A stretch of 45,744 nucleotides of DNA from Promethearchaeota archaeon (lineage in GTDB: Archaea > Asgardarchaeota > Lokiarchaeia > Sigynarchaeales > SOKP01): positions 1 to 45,744 of the forward strand of contig JAGXOB010000007.1 in assembly GCA_019894735.1 (NCBI GenBank), read 5' to 3'. Below are positions 34,135-42,321 of the stretch, piece by piece (the first letter of the stretch is position 1; each line of letters starts with the position of its first letter). Position numbers and translations under genes: made by a program. A model generated the notes under the pieces. The model ran no database searches, was not told the origin of the DNA, and saw only the letters and a program-made list of their open reading frames with translations.

Positions 34135-34869
34135 ATGAAAAAGAGCGAAAACGACATATTAATAGTAGGTCATCGCGGTGCAAGCGCGATTGCTCCCGAA
34201 AATACATTAAAAGCGTTTAAGAAAGCCATTGAACTAAAAGCGGATTATGTAGAATTTGACGTACAAGAAACTCGAGATGGAAAGCTAGTGATTACTCACG
34301 ACGATGATGTGAAGCGAATTACAGGTCAAGACGGATTAATCACCGATATGACCCTCGACGAGTTAAAAAAATTAGACTTTGGGGAAAATGAGAAAATCCC
34401 AACATTAGAAGAATTAATAAGCCTAACAAAAAATAAGATTAGCTTAAATTGTGAAATTAAAGTAGAGGGGATCGCTGAAAATGTTCTCCGCATTTTAAGA
34501 GAATTTAACGTATTAGAAACTACAATCGTGAGTTCCTTTATACACGATGAGTTATTAAAATTTGCATCGTTAGAACCTTCTTTAAAATTAGCTTCACTTG
34601 AACCAACTGCGGGAATAATGAAGCTTGATTGGGACAAGAAAAAAGCTATGATCCAGTATTGTATCGATAACAATCTATACGCTATAAATCCTATAGTTAT
34701 GATGGTGGATCAGCAATTTGTTGACTTTGCTCACGATAATAAGATAAAAGTTTTTCCTTGGACGGTTGATTCCAAGGTTTCTATTAAAAAACTCATAAGA
34801 TTTGGCGTTGACGGGATAATTACTAATGACATTGTTCGCGTAAGGAACATTTTACAATCACTTCCTTAA
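34135..34869 (+). CDS. Glycerophosphodiester phosphodiesterase
   Basis: 244 residues, cytosolic TIM-barrel enzyme of the GDPD family (UgpQ type), which splits glycerophosphodiesters into glycerol 3-phosphate and an alcohol. Motifs are VGHRGASAIAPENTLKAFKK (residues 11-30), with the catalytic His and Arg, VEFDVQETRDGKLVITHDDD (38-57), with metal-binding Glu and Asp and the second catalytic His, CEIKVEG and the end FPWTVDSKVSIKKLIRFGVD then GIITND. All catalytic positions are intact. A GGTGA-type Shine-Dalgarno precedes the ATG. Its paralogue follows 35 nt downstream; the pair arose by tandem duplication. With archaeal ether lipids the substrate is likely a glycerophospho-headgroup. Confidence 0.93.
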   Translation: MKKSENDILIVGHRGASAIAPENTLKAFKKAIELKADYVEFDVQETRDGKLVITHDDDVKRITGQDGLITDMTLDELKKLDFGENEKIPTLEELISLTKNKISLNCEIKVEGIAENVLRILREFNVLETTIVSSFIHDELLKFASLEPSLKLASLEPTAGIMKLDWDKKKAMIQYCIDNNLYAINPIVMMVDQQFVDFAHDNKIKVFPWTVDSKVSIKKLIRFGVDGIITNDIVRVRNILQSLP

Positions 34870-34904
34870 CCTTCCATGTTTAAAATCAATTTGGTAAATT
34901 CATA

Positions 34905-35624
34905 ATGGCAGAAAAAATAAAAGAAGTTCTTATCATAGGGCATAAGGGTGCAAGTTCAATTACTCCCGAAAATACTTTAAAAGCATTTCAGAAAGCTATT
35001 GAATTAAAAGCTGATTATGTGGAATTTGATATCCATATAACAAAAGATAGCGAAATTGTTATTATGCACGATTCTGACACGTTCAATGCCACAGGAGTTA
35101 AAGGATTGATAAAGGATATGACTTTAAGCCAGATTAAAAACTTAAATGCAGGCGAGGGCGAGAAAGTCCCTACATTACGAGAACTCATAGGTATCGCACG
35201 AAAGAAAATCGGATTACAAATCGAAATTAAATCGAAAAACCTCCTTGATATTCTGATACAAATTCTAAATAAAGAAGATTTAATGAGTACGTCGATACTT
35301 AGCTGTTTTATGCTTGATGAATTACTAAAATTAAAACTTCTCGAACCCAGTGTTAAAGTAGGTTTGCTCCTACCTGAAGAGTTAGTACGACTAAAAATTA
35401 TTAAGAGAAAAATTGTAAAAATTGCTCAAAACAATTTTTATTCACTTCATCCTCATTATTCTGTAACAAATAAAGAAATTGTTGAATTTGCTCATAGTTA
35501 TGGCCTTAAAGTTATTACTTGGACAGTAAACGACGGAGAAATTATGGACAAGTTAATAGAAATCGGTGTCGACGGAATTATTACTGATGATATTTCATTA
35601 GCTAACGAGGTATTGGGTAGATAA
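34905..35624 (+). CDS. Glycerophosphodiester phosphodiesterase paralogue
   Basis: 239 residues, a diverged tandem copy of the preceding gene. The order of motifs is kept: IGHKGASSITPENTLKAFQK, VEFDIHITKDSEIVIMHDSD, QIEIKSK and ITWTVNDGEIMDKLIEIGVD then GIITDD. The HR dyad of the first motif is changed to HK, and the conserved arginine in the ETRDG turn becomes TKDS. The catalytic histidines and metal-binding glutamates remain. Activity is plausible but the specificity may differ, possibly toward another headgroup or a soluble diester. Co-transcribed with the first copy. Confidence 0.87.
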   Translation: MAEKIKEVLIIGHKGASSITPENTLKAFQKAIELKADYVEFDIHITKDSEIVIMHDSDTFNATGVKGLIKDMTLSQIKNLNAGEGEKVPTLRELIGIARKKIGLQIEIKSKNLLDILIQILNKEDLMSTSILSCFMLDELLKLKLLEPSVKVGLLLPEELVRLKIIKRKIVKIAQNNFYSLHPHYSVTNKEIVEFAHSYGLKVITWTVNDGEIMDKLIEIGVDGIITDDISLANEVLGR

Positions 35625-35717
35625 ATTTTACTCAATACCATTTCAATCCTTAATAAAATATTTTAGTCAAGCTCTATTATATTTTTATAATTTATAGGAA
35701 TTTTATACAACTTAAGC

Positions 35718-37208
35718 ATGTCTTCATCACAAAAATCACCAATAGATTTTGAAAAACTATTCTTTCCAAGAGCTATTGGAATTATTGGAGCGGGCTACGA
35801 TCCTGCTGGTGGCGGTTTTTTCGTTAGAGCATTGAAAGATAAATTTCGAGGAAAAACCTATTATTTTAATCCAAGATTAGCAGGAAAAATCTTGTATGGC
35901 CAAATAGTTTACAATTCAATCTTAGAAATTTCTGAACCAATAGATTACGTTATAATTGCTGTTCCTGCGCGTGTTGTTCCAAAAGTTTTAGAAGAAGTTG
36001 GCCAAAAATCGATTCCATTTTGCACTATTTTTTCTTCTGGATTTCGTGAAGTGGGAAACGAGGAACTTGAACACTCAATAATTCAAACGGCTCGTAGATA
36101 TAACGTTAGGATTATCGGTCCAAATTGCATTGGAGTATACAGCCCCAAAGGTGGTCTTTTTTTTGCTTATGAACAATCGCGAAAATCTGGTAACTTCGGA
36201 GGAATCTTCCAATCGGGTGGAATTGCTCAAAATATCTCTGAACTCATTGTATCCTACGGATTGTATGCATCACAATTAATTTCTATAGGTAATTCGTTGG
36301 ATTTATCTCCAGTTGAGTTTCTTGAATATTTTTTAAACGACGAATATACAAAAATCATTGGATTATACATTGAAAACTTAAGATCCGTTGAACAAGGCAG
36401 AAACTTTATGGAGGCTGTTAAAAATTGCAATTTAAGTAGGAAACCTGTAATTCTATGGAGAGCTGGATTCGGTGAAGCGACTAAAAAAGCGATATTGTCT
36501 CATACAGGAGGATTAGCTGGGAAAAACGAAATATGGAACGCAGTAGGAAAACAAACAGGTAGTTGCATTGTGAGTAATTCAAACGAACTTGCGGCGCTAG
36601 CTTCAGCATTCAACTTAACTCACTTACCAAACTCGCGTAATGTTGGCGTCATCGGAATCGGGGGAGGTTCTACTATCGAAGCCATCGATATATTAGAGAG
36701 GTATAATTTAAAAATTCCACAATTATCAGAAAGAATAATCAATAAAATGAAACGGTTTGTCCCAGCAGTAAATACCAACATTTCAAATCCTATTGATCTA
36801 GGCGGAACAGGAGTGCAACCTAATATCTATTATCGAACAATTTTAGCGTTAGATGAAGACCCTAACGTTTCTGCAATTATCTTCATAAAAGATCCTGAAC
36901 GATTCGCGGGATTTGAGAAATTAATGAATGAATTAGGATATGGAGGGGTAGATTTAAATCGAGAGTTTATTCGATATATATCTAAAGCAAAGAGTGTGTG
37001 TACGAAACCAATGTATTGCGTCATGTTAAAAATTAACGAAGGATTCGAAGAATATAAAAGTAGATATAAATTCAAGCTAAAATTGCTCAATCGTAACGTT
37101 CCTGTCTTCGAATCGCTCGAACTTGCTGGAACAGTTCTAGATAAGTTAAATTCCTATCGAGAATTTCTGCAAAAACATGAGAAATACCCAAAAACTAAAG
37201 ATTTGTGA
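35718..37208 (+). CDS. ADP-forming acyl-CoA synthetase alpha-type subunit (orphan)
   Basis: 496 residues. Residues 17-145 are the CoA-binding Rossmann domain (FPRAIGIIGAGYDPAGGG, then YVIIAVPARVVPKVL and IGPNCIGVYSP). The succinyl-CoA ligase-like domain follows (GIFQSGGIAQNISELI, SIGNSLDLSPVEFLEYF), with the phosphohistidine motif LSHTGGLAG (H262), then a third domain with GIGGGSTIEAIDIL and NISNPIDLGGTGVQP. This is the alpha layout of acetyl-CoA synthetase (ADP-forming), which makes ATP from acyl-CoA in archaeal fermentation. The ATP-grasp beta subunit is neither fused nor adjacent, so it must be elsewhere, or the protein has another role. Convergent with the TPR gene, 37 nt apart. Confidence 0.88.
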   Translation: MSSSQKSPIDFEKLFFPRAIGIIGAGYDPAGGGFFVRALKDKFRGKTYYFNPRLAGKILYGQIVYNSILEISEPIDYVIIAVPARVVPKVLEEVGQKSIPFCTIFSSGFREVGNEELEHSIIQTARRYNVRIIGPNCIGVYSPKGGLFFAYEQSRKSGNFGGIFQSGGIAQNISELIVSYGLYASQLISIGNSLDLSPVEFLEYFLNDEYTKIIGLYIENLRSVEQGRNFMEAVKNCNLSRKPVILWRAGFGEATKKAILSHTGGLAGKNEIWNAVGKQTGSCIVSNSNELAALASAFNLTHLPNSRNVGVIGIGGGSTIEAIDILERYNLKIPQLSERIINKMKRFVPAVNTNISNPIDLGGTGVQPNIYYRTILALDEDPNVSAIIFIKDPERFAGFEKLMNELGYGGVDLNREFIRYISKAKSVCTKPMYCVMLKINEGFEEYKSRYKFKLKLLNRNVPVFESLELAGTVLDKLNSYREFLQKHEKYPKTKDL

Positions 37209-37245
37209 TTAGTAATAAAATTAGAACTTACTAAATGATGAGCTT

Positions 37246-37950
37246 TCAGAGGGTCAAAATATTCGTTTTAGCGAGCTTGTTTTGAAATTCTTCCTTTTTA
37301 TCTAATAACTTACTATCATTTGGATCTAATTTTAAAGCGATACTAATACACTCAATAGATTCTTCTATCTTTCCCATTTCACATAACAAATCGCTCTTGT
37401 TTAGCATAATATCAATATCCTTACATAGAACTCTCTCTACAACGTCTAAACATAATTTTGCTCTTCTAGTTTCATTCTGCTTCAAGAAATTACTTCCCTT
37501 ATTTTCCCAAATTTGAGCATAATTATGTCTAAGAGTTAAAACAGTATCGAAACACTCTAGAGCCTCCTCATACTTTCCTAGTTTAACAAGTACTTTACCT
37601 TTATTCTTCCAGCTAATATCGTTCTCTGGTTTGATATCAAGCACGTAGTTAAAGCAATCTAAAGCTTCCATATAGTTACCAAGCTTAATTAATGCTTGAC
37701 CCTTATTATTCCACGCTTTAATGTATTTCGATTTTATTTCTATTGCTTTATCAAAACAAGGAAGTGCTTCTTTAGTGTATCCTAGTTTGCACAAGACAAC
37801 TCCTTTATGGTTCCATACATTTATGTAAGATGGGTAATATTTTAACGCTTCATTTAGAAAGTATAATGCTTCGTCGAACTGCTTAATTTTACATAAATCT
37901 CTTGCTTTCTCGAAACAAGAACGAGCTTCTGGAGTTGGAATATGATACAT
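37246..37950 (-). CDS. TPR-repeat protein
   Basis: 234 residues, almost entirely tetratricopeptide repeats. At least five 34-residue units are visible, each with the W-x-x-K/N-G and A-L-x-C-F/Y signature: YINVWNHKGVVLCKLGYTKE, YIKAWNNKGQALIKLGNYME, DISWKNKGKVLVKLGKYEEA, AQIWENKGSNFLKQNETRRA, and a last unit with MLNKSDLLCEMGKIEESIEC. It is a soluble protein-interaction scaffold. The regular alternation of W and C at fixed positions is typical of TPRs in methanogens and Asgard archaea. The partner is unknown. Confidence 0.9.
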   Translation of the reverse strand: MYHIPTPEARSCFEKARDLCKIKQFDEALYFLNEALKYYPSYINVWNHKGVVLCKLGYTKEALPCFDKAIEIKSKYIKAWNNKGQALIKLGNYMEALDCFNYVLDIKPENDISWKNKGKVLVKLGKYEEALECFDTVLTLRHNYAQIWENKGSNFLKQNETRRAKLCLDVVERVLCKDIDIMLNKSDLLCEMGKIEESIECISIALKLDPNDSKLLDKKEEFQNKLAKTNILTL

Positions 37951-38129
37951 TAGAATTATTTAAAGTTTCAAATTTATTGGATAGTGGTCCTTACACTTAT
38001 TGATAGATTTCAGTTAAAATTAAGTTTCCATAATATTTATATTTTACAATGATGTAAAAAAGAAAAAAAAATCAAACCAAACCAAACCATAAACGGTAAA
38101 CGATGTAAATAATTAGAGTAGGTCAAGAA

Positions 38130-38930
38130 TTATTTAATGTGGTCTACATCTATAGGACGCCCTGGACTTCCTTGGTAGTAGTATTTATCTGGTTTTCCTC
38201 TCCAGTTTTTGTGCAATACTGTATTTGGAAAAATAACATTATTCTCAGTAGTTAAAGCATTTGGCCCCATGATAATTCCCGGATATAATGTTGTGTTCTT
38301 ACCCATTTTAAGTGTCATCATGGAAATCTTTCCAAAAATTGTGTTAACCGCGTGACTTGATAACGCAGAAGTAGGATAGAAAAACACATTGTCTCCGAGT
38401 TCAGTGAATTCTAAACCGACGTAAGCGTCGCAATAAATCACATTTTTTCCAATTATATTATGACTAATTCTTATCAACGCTCGATTTACGAGCCACGGAA
38501 ACGGTGATTTAGAGGTTAACCACATGGGAAATTTGATTATAAATCCCCGCTTATGATAATATTTCATCATTTTTCCTTCGTCGCTATCTTTATTGTCTAG
38601 AACTCGTTTAAAAACACCTTCAGTTGGAGGAGACTTCTTATTCCAACTTCGAGTCCATAACGCTGTAAACTCAATTAACAAAAGAAGATAAATATAATAG
38701 AGAATTAATAGAAAAATCGGAAGAATTAAGAAATGAATAGCAAGTGGAATTGAAAATGGTATGATTAAACCATATTCAAATAACAAAAAAAGACCTAAGC
38801 ATGCGTAGAGAGGAACCAAGAAACTTATAATATTTATTTTAAAAAAGTCCAAGATAGGAAGCTCTACAACCTTATCCTTTTTCTGTTCAAATTCAGATTT
38901 TTCTTTTCCTACTCGTTTTTCATCGTTCAT
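38130..38930 (-). CDS. Membrane-anchored left-handed beta-helix acyltransferase-like protein
   Basis: 266 residues. Two TM helices near 31-55 and 60-88 (ISFLVPLYACLGLFLLFEYG, ILPIFLLILYYIYLLLLIEF) anchor it. The C-terminal half has hexapeptide-like beta-helix turns: IGKNVIYCDAYVGLEFTELG, DNVFFYPTSALSSHAVNTIF, GKISMMTLKMGKNTTLYPGI, NNVIFPNTVLHKNWRGKPDK and the closing YYQGSPGRPI. This resembles the transferase module at the end of membrane acyltransferase-like proteins of the Pls/adenylation type. It may transfer an acetyl or acyl group to a lipid-linked or cell-surface sugar. The fold is fairly clear; the substrate is not. Confidence 0.72.
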   Translation of the reverse strand: MNDEKRVGKEKSEFEQKKDKVVELPILDFFKINIISFLVPLYACLGLFLLFEYGLIIPFSIPLAIHFLILPIFLLILYYIYLLLLIEFTALWTRSWNKKSPPTEGVFKRVLDNKDSDEGKMMKYYHKRGFIIKFPMWLTSKSPFPWLVNRALIRISHNIIGKNVIYCDAYVGLEFTELGDNVFFYPTSALSSHAVNTIFGKISMMTLKMGKNTTLYPGIIMGPNALTTENNVIFPNTVLHKNWRGKPDKYYYQGSPGRPIDVDHIK

Positions 38931-39070
38931 AATATTATTATTACTAAAATCTTATAAAAAATTATTTACGCTATGTGATGTAATTTAATTGTATAAAAAT
39001 CGTTTAAATAAGTAAAAACTGTAAATAATATCAGCTAAATATCTACGATATTTTTAAAATAATATCCATA

Positions 39071-39625
39071 TTATTGAAGTAAACCTGCAAAATCTGCGGC
39101 AAATCTTTGAATTTTATCCCAATCTCGAAAATCGTTGAGCTTTTCCTTGTCAACTGGTATGTCTTTATCTTTTTCTAATCCTAGAGCTGTCGCCTTTAAA
39201 GCCAACTTACCTACTCTACCTACTTTCGAATCTTCTGAAAAATCTAAAACTCCCCCAAAAGCATTGTAAATATCTGCTTTAAGCTCGAAATTTTTCGTTA
39301 ATCGCCTAGCAATATCTTCGTGCGCATCAATTGGTTCTACAATTGCCCACGCACCACAGGTGAATACACCAAACTTTAGGGCTTTAAGTTTCTCTTTATT
39401 TTTCTCTATGAAGGTTTTAACTTGTTTTTTCCAAGAGTTTATTTTTAAACTAGTTCCGACTAAAACTCCATCAAAGTCGTCTAATCTTGGCCAATTTTTG
39501 GGTTTAATAATCCCCAAATTGAAGATTTCTGCCTTAAATCCTTTATCTTCTAAGATTTTAGCAATTTCTTGAGATATTTCTTCCGTGGAACCATAACGAG
39601 TTCCATAAGCAATTAACACTTTCAT
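39071..39625 (-). CDS. Flavodoxin-domain protein (HemG-like)
   Basis: 184 residues from the ATG at 39625; a GTG at 39634 is an alternative, but it sits within the GTGAGA that looks like the Shine-Dalgarno. The FMN phosphate loop YGTRYGSTEEISQEIAK (about 6-22) is characteristic of flavodoxins. DDFDGVLVGTSLKINSWKKQ and KFGVFTCGAWAIVEPIDAHE are typical of the menaquinone-dependent protoporphyrinogen oxidase-like (HemG/DUF4405-type) branch, and FGGVLDFSE the next strand. It likely carries electrons from a ferredoxin or flavin reductase. No electron-transfer partner is adjacent. Confidence 0.88.
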   Translation of the reverse strand: MKVLIAYGTRYGSTEEISQEIAKILEDKGFKAEIFNLGIIKPKNWPRLDDFDGVLVGTSLKINSWKKQVKTFIEKNKEKLKALKFGVFTCGAWAIVEPIDAHEDIARRLTKNFELKADIYNAFGGVLDFSEDSKVGRVGKLALKATALGLEKDKDIPVDKEKLNDFRDWDKIQRFAADFAGLLQ

Positions 39626-39634
39626 GATTCTCAC

Positions 39635-39978
39635 TTTTTTCTCATTAATACTTCGTTTTAATAAGTAGTAGAATGATTCTTCCCTTATAGAGTTCGTTAA
39701 GGCCCACTTTTATTTCAACAAAAATAAGTCAGAAAGTGGTATACTCATTAAATTTGAAAAAATAAATAAAAAAAATTAGATTTCTTGCGTTTCTAATTCT
39801 AATAGATAACCCGTAGTTCGAACTATGGGAAAAGAAGTTAATTCGATCAATCTATTATTTTATTTAATTTTCTTTCAAAGCCAACTCCAAAATTTTTCCT
39901 TTATAAATTGCCTAGGCATATTATCTTCCAGATATTCCATAAATTTAATAATAAAATAATAATACTGTTATGTAGCGT
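39635..39978. other. Non-coding stretch with a hairpin
   Basis: 344 nt without a gene between divergent flavodoxin and GNAT genes. It contains a clear inverted repeat at 39810-39829 and AT-rich promoter sequence on both sides (TTTATAAATTG near 39899 and ATAAATTTAATAATAAAATA near 39939 for the GNAT gene). Confidence 0.6.
39810..39829. repeat. 7-bp hairpin with TTCGAA loop
   Basis: CCCGTAG-TTCGAA-CTATGGG folds as a 7-bp stem (one G-T pair) with a 6-nt loop, and is GC-rich against its surroundings. It resembles a tRNA T-arm in appearance, but no acceptor or anticodon arm can be found around it. It lies 150 nt upstream of the first GNAT gene. Confidence 0.6.
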
Positions 39979-41226
39979 ATGGATGACCATTTAATTATGT
40001 TTTCTAGAAATGTTACTAAGTCTAAAACAGAGATTACCTCTATTGAAGATATGCTAAACTCATATCCCTTATTAAAAGGGATTGATTTAGAAAAAGGTCA
40101 TGATTTTGAAGATTCTACTAGGAACGGTAAGATAATTCCGTCATTAAAGTTTGCTACTGAAAAAGATGCAGAGGAAATCACTAATATTTTCAGGGAAGTT
40201 TATGAAAATACCTATCCTTATAAACTAATGGAGAATGTTTCTGAAATACTGAGCATGATAAAAAGTCCTAATTATTACTGGATTATTTTTAGGTTAAAAC
40301 CTGATATTATTGCAGGTTGTATAGGAATTCGCCTTGACTTTGAAAACAAAATTGGAAATTTTTTTGGATTTGCCTTTAGAAAGAAATTTCAGCATATAGC
40401 AGATATTTCTACTGCGAGTATCGCTTGTGTGGTAGCTCCTATGTATAAATTTAAAAATCAAATATTTATTTGGTTTGCTGAAATCCGATCTAGCTTTTCT
40501 AGTATTCAATACATCGCAAAATTAACTGGATTAAGCCCTGTAGGGCTTCTCCCTAATAAAGACATCTTTTTTAACAAACCTGAATCAGAAATCTTATTCA
40601 TTATATATAATCAGAAAATTTTAGATGATCTTTGGAACTCTCAAAAACCTCAATTAATCTCTCCAGCTATCTTCTGTTATTTCCATGCTTTTCAGAAATA
40701 TAATTTAGGATTGCCAGTAATACAGAATGATAATAGCTTAGAATCGGAATTTAATCAGAATAAAATAAAACTCAATAGAAAAATTATATTGAGAAGAATT
40801 GAAAAAGATAAGTTTGGTAACGAACTAATAACAATTTCGATGAAGGGAACTAATAATTTTTTTCAATTTTTTCACTACCCTGATATCCAAATTGTTGAAA
40901 AAGTTAACTATAAGGTTTCAACTTTAGAAGATCTATACGTGTTTTTAGAAGAGATAAAATCAATAATTAGGGAATATAAACTACGATATTTTGAAGTATT
41001 TTTATCTGCATATGATTCTACCCATCAAACATTATTTTATAATGCAGGATTTAAACCTACGGGTTATATTCCGGCTTTCAGGTATAATATAGATAAAAAT
41101 ATGTATGAAGACCAAGTACTTTTTGTATATCACGAAAAGAAATTAAACACAAATACTCAATTAATTCGAGAAACGGAAGAATTTCTTAAAACCATAAAAT
41201 ATTTCAAGGAAATAGGGAAAAAATAA
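39979..41226 (+). CDS. GNAT-like acetyltransferase, large (first of the GNAT-GNAT-ThiF cassette)
   Basis: 415 residues. Residues about 55-200 follow an N-acetyltransferase fold: LKFATEKDAEEITNIFREVY (alpha1), NYYWIIFRLKPDIIAGCIGI (beta2-beta3), ENKIGNFFGFAFRKKFQ and SIACVVAPMYKFKNQIFIWF. The acetyl-CoA loop (Q/RxxGxG/A) is not well conserved. A second half (about 260-400) has another GNAT-like C-terminal pattern, with KLRYFEVFLSAYDSTHQTLF and YNAGFKPTGYIPAFRYNIDK. It is probably a tandem GNAT protein that transfers acetyl or aminoacyl groups. It is followed by another GNAT gene 67 nt downstream and a ThiF-like gene, so it is likely the first of three co-transcribed genes. Confidence 0.68.
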   Translation: MDDHLIMFSRNVTKSKTEITSIEDMLNSYPLLKGIDLEKGHDFEDSTRNGKIIPSLKFATEKDAEEITNIFREVYENTYPYKLMENVSEILSMIKSPNYYWIIFRLKPDIIAGCIGIRLDFENKIGNFFGFAFRKKFQHIADISTASIACVVAPMYKFKNQIFIWFAEIRSSFSSIQYIAKLTGLSPVGLLPNKDIFFNKPESEILFIIYNQKILDDLWNSQKPQLISPAIFCYFHAFQKYNLGLPVIQNDNSLESEFNQNKIKLNRKIILRRIEKDKFGNELITISMKGTNNFFQFFHYPDIQIVEKVNYKVSTLEDLYVFLEEIKSIIREYKLRYFEVFLSAYDSTHQTLFYNAGFKPTGYIPAFRYNIDKNMYEDQVLFVYHEKKLNTNTQLIRETEEFLKTIKYFKEIGKK

Positions 41227-41293
41227 CTTTTATCTATTAATTAAATATTTATCATTTTATGGAGAATTAGATCATAAGTGTAGGTGAATTAAA

Positions 41294-42307
41294 ATTAATC
41301 AAGCTCATCCAAATTTTTGTATTAAAATTGAAGAGAGAACCGAAGAGATTCTGAAATGGTTATATATTGGAACAAAATTACCTGTTTGGCCCGAATTCTA
41401 CCCATATATCATAAATGTTCTTAAAACATTTCAAGCTAAATCAATTTTACTTACTGAAGATGGTAATATTACTGGACATGTATTGCTATTTAATGAAAAC
41501 TCTGAAATTCTCTACTTCGGATTTTTTGGTGTACTTAATCACGATAAAAATAAAATTTGCTTTTTATTGAATAATTTAATTGAATATGGGAAACTTAACA
41601 AATTTTCTAAAATAGTTGGACCCTTAAATATACCGACCGCTATTTATGGTTGGGGTTTTATGGAGAAAGGAAGCGAAGCGAGTATATATATAGGCAAACC
41701 TATTAATCCCCCTATATATCAAGAATTGTTTTTTCATAAAGGATTTACTCTAAAAACGAAAGAATTGTCTTTAGAGGGCCCAGTAATTAAATTTGACTCG
41801 AAAATTCTAAATAGTTTCGATTCCGAAAACTACGAAATGTTCCATCCTAAAAGTTGGGAAGAAGTCTTGAATTTTAAACCAAGATTTGTTAGATTAAACA
41901 CAAATCTCCCTCGTGAATCCGTTATAACCCCTGGAACTCAACATCTTTACGAGAACTATATAGAATTTATAAAACAGTACGGTAATCTTTTTATGATTAT
42001 ATTTCTCAAGTATAAAATCACAGGCGATATAGTTGGTTGTTTTTTTAGCATTCCTAATCCCTTTAGAAAGAATGAAGGCGATATTTATGATTCTTGTGAG
42101 GCTTTCATAATACTATTAGAAAAAGAACATCAAGGGAAAGGTTTAGGTTGGTTTTTATCTCTATATTCAGCAAAAAAAGCTTGGGATAATAATATTCGCT
42201 ATAATTCATCTCCAATAGAAAATAATGTAAAGCGTAGTATTAGAATAGCGAAAAAATATGGTCTAGAACATAAAAGAACGCATTTAATTTTAGAATATAC
42301 GATATAA
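41294..42307 (+). CDS. GNAT-like acetyltransferase (no standard start codon)
   Basis: The conserved coding frame extends upstream of the first ATG/GTG/TTG (a TTG at 41483) to a stop at 41285. The added 63 or so residues read EILKWLYIGTKLPVWPEFYP and then KSILLTEDGNITGHVLLFNE, which fit the start of a GNAT domain, so the true start is earlier. A GGTGA Shine-Dalgarno at 41283-41287 stands 6 nt before an ATT at 41294, making a rare AUU start plausible (an ATT at 41288 is too close). The alternative is a sequencing or natural frameshift. Inside, IYGWGFMEKGSEASIYIGKP and the acetyl-CoA loop EKEHQGKGLGWFLSLYSAKK are clear. The gene ends 14 nt before the ThiF-like gene. Confidence 0.72.
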   Translation: MNQAHPNFCIKIEERTEEILKWLYIGTKLPVWPEFYPYIINVLKTFQAKSILLTEDGNITGHVLLFNENSEILYFGFFGVLNHDKNKICFLLNNLIEYGKLNKFSKIVGPLNIPTAIYGWGFMEKGSEASIYIGKPINPPIYQELFFHKGFTLKTKELSLEGPVIKFDSKILNSFDSENYEMFHPKSWEEVLNFKPRFVRLNTNLPRESVITPGTQHLYENYIEFIKQYGNLFMIIFLKYKITGDIVGCFFSIPNPFRKNEGDIYDSCEAFIILLEKEHQGKGLGWFLSLYSAKKAWDNNIRYNSSPIENNVKRSIRIAKKYGLEHKRTHLILEYTI

Positions 42308-42321
42308 AGTAGGTTTAAATT

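Noticed and set aside
39795..39870. Possible tRNA around the TTCGAA hairpin
   Set aside because: Only a T-arm-like stem is present; no acceptor stem, anticodon arm or D-arm could be folded around it.
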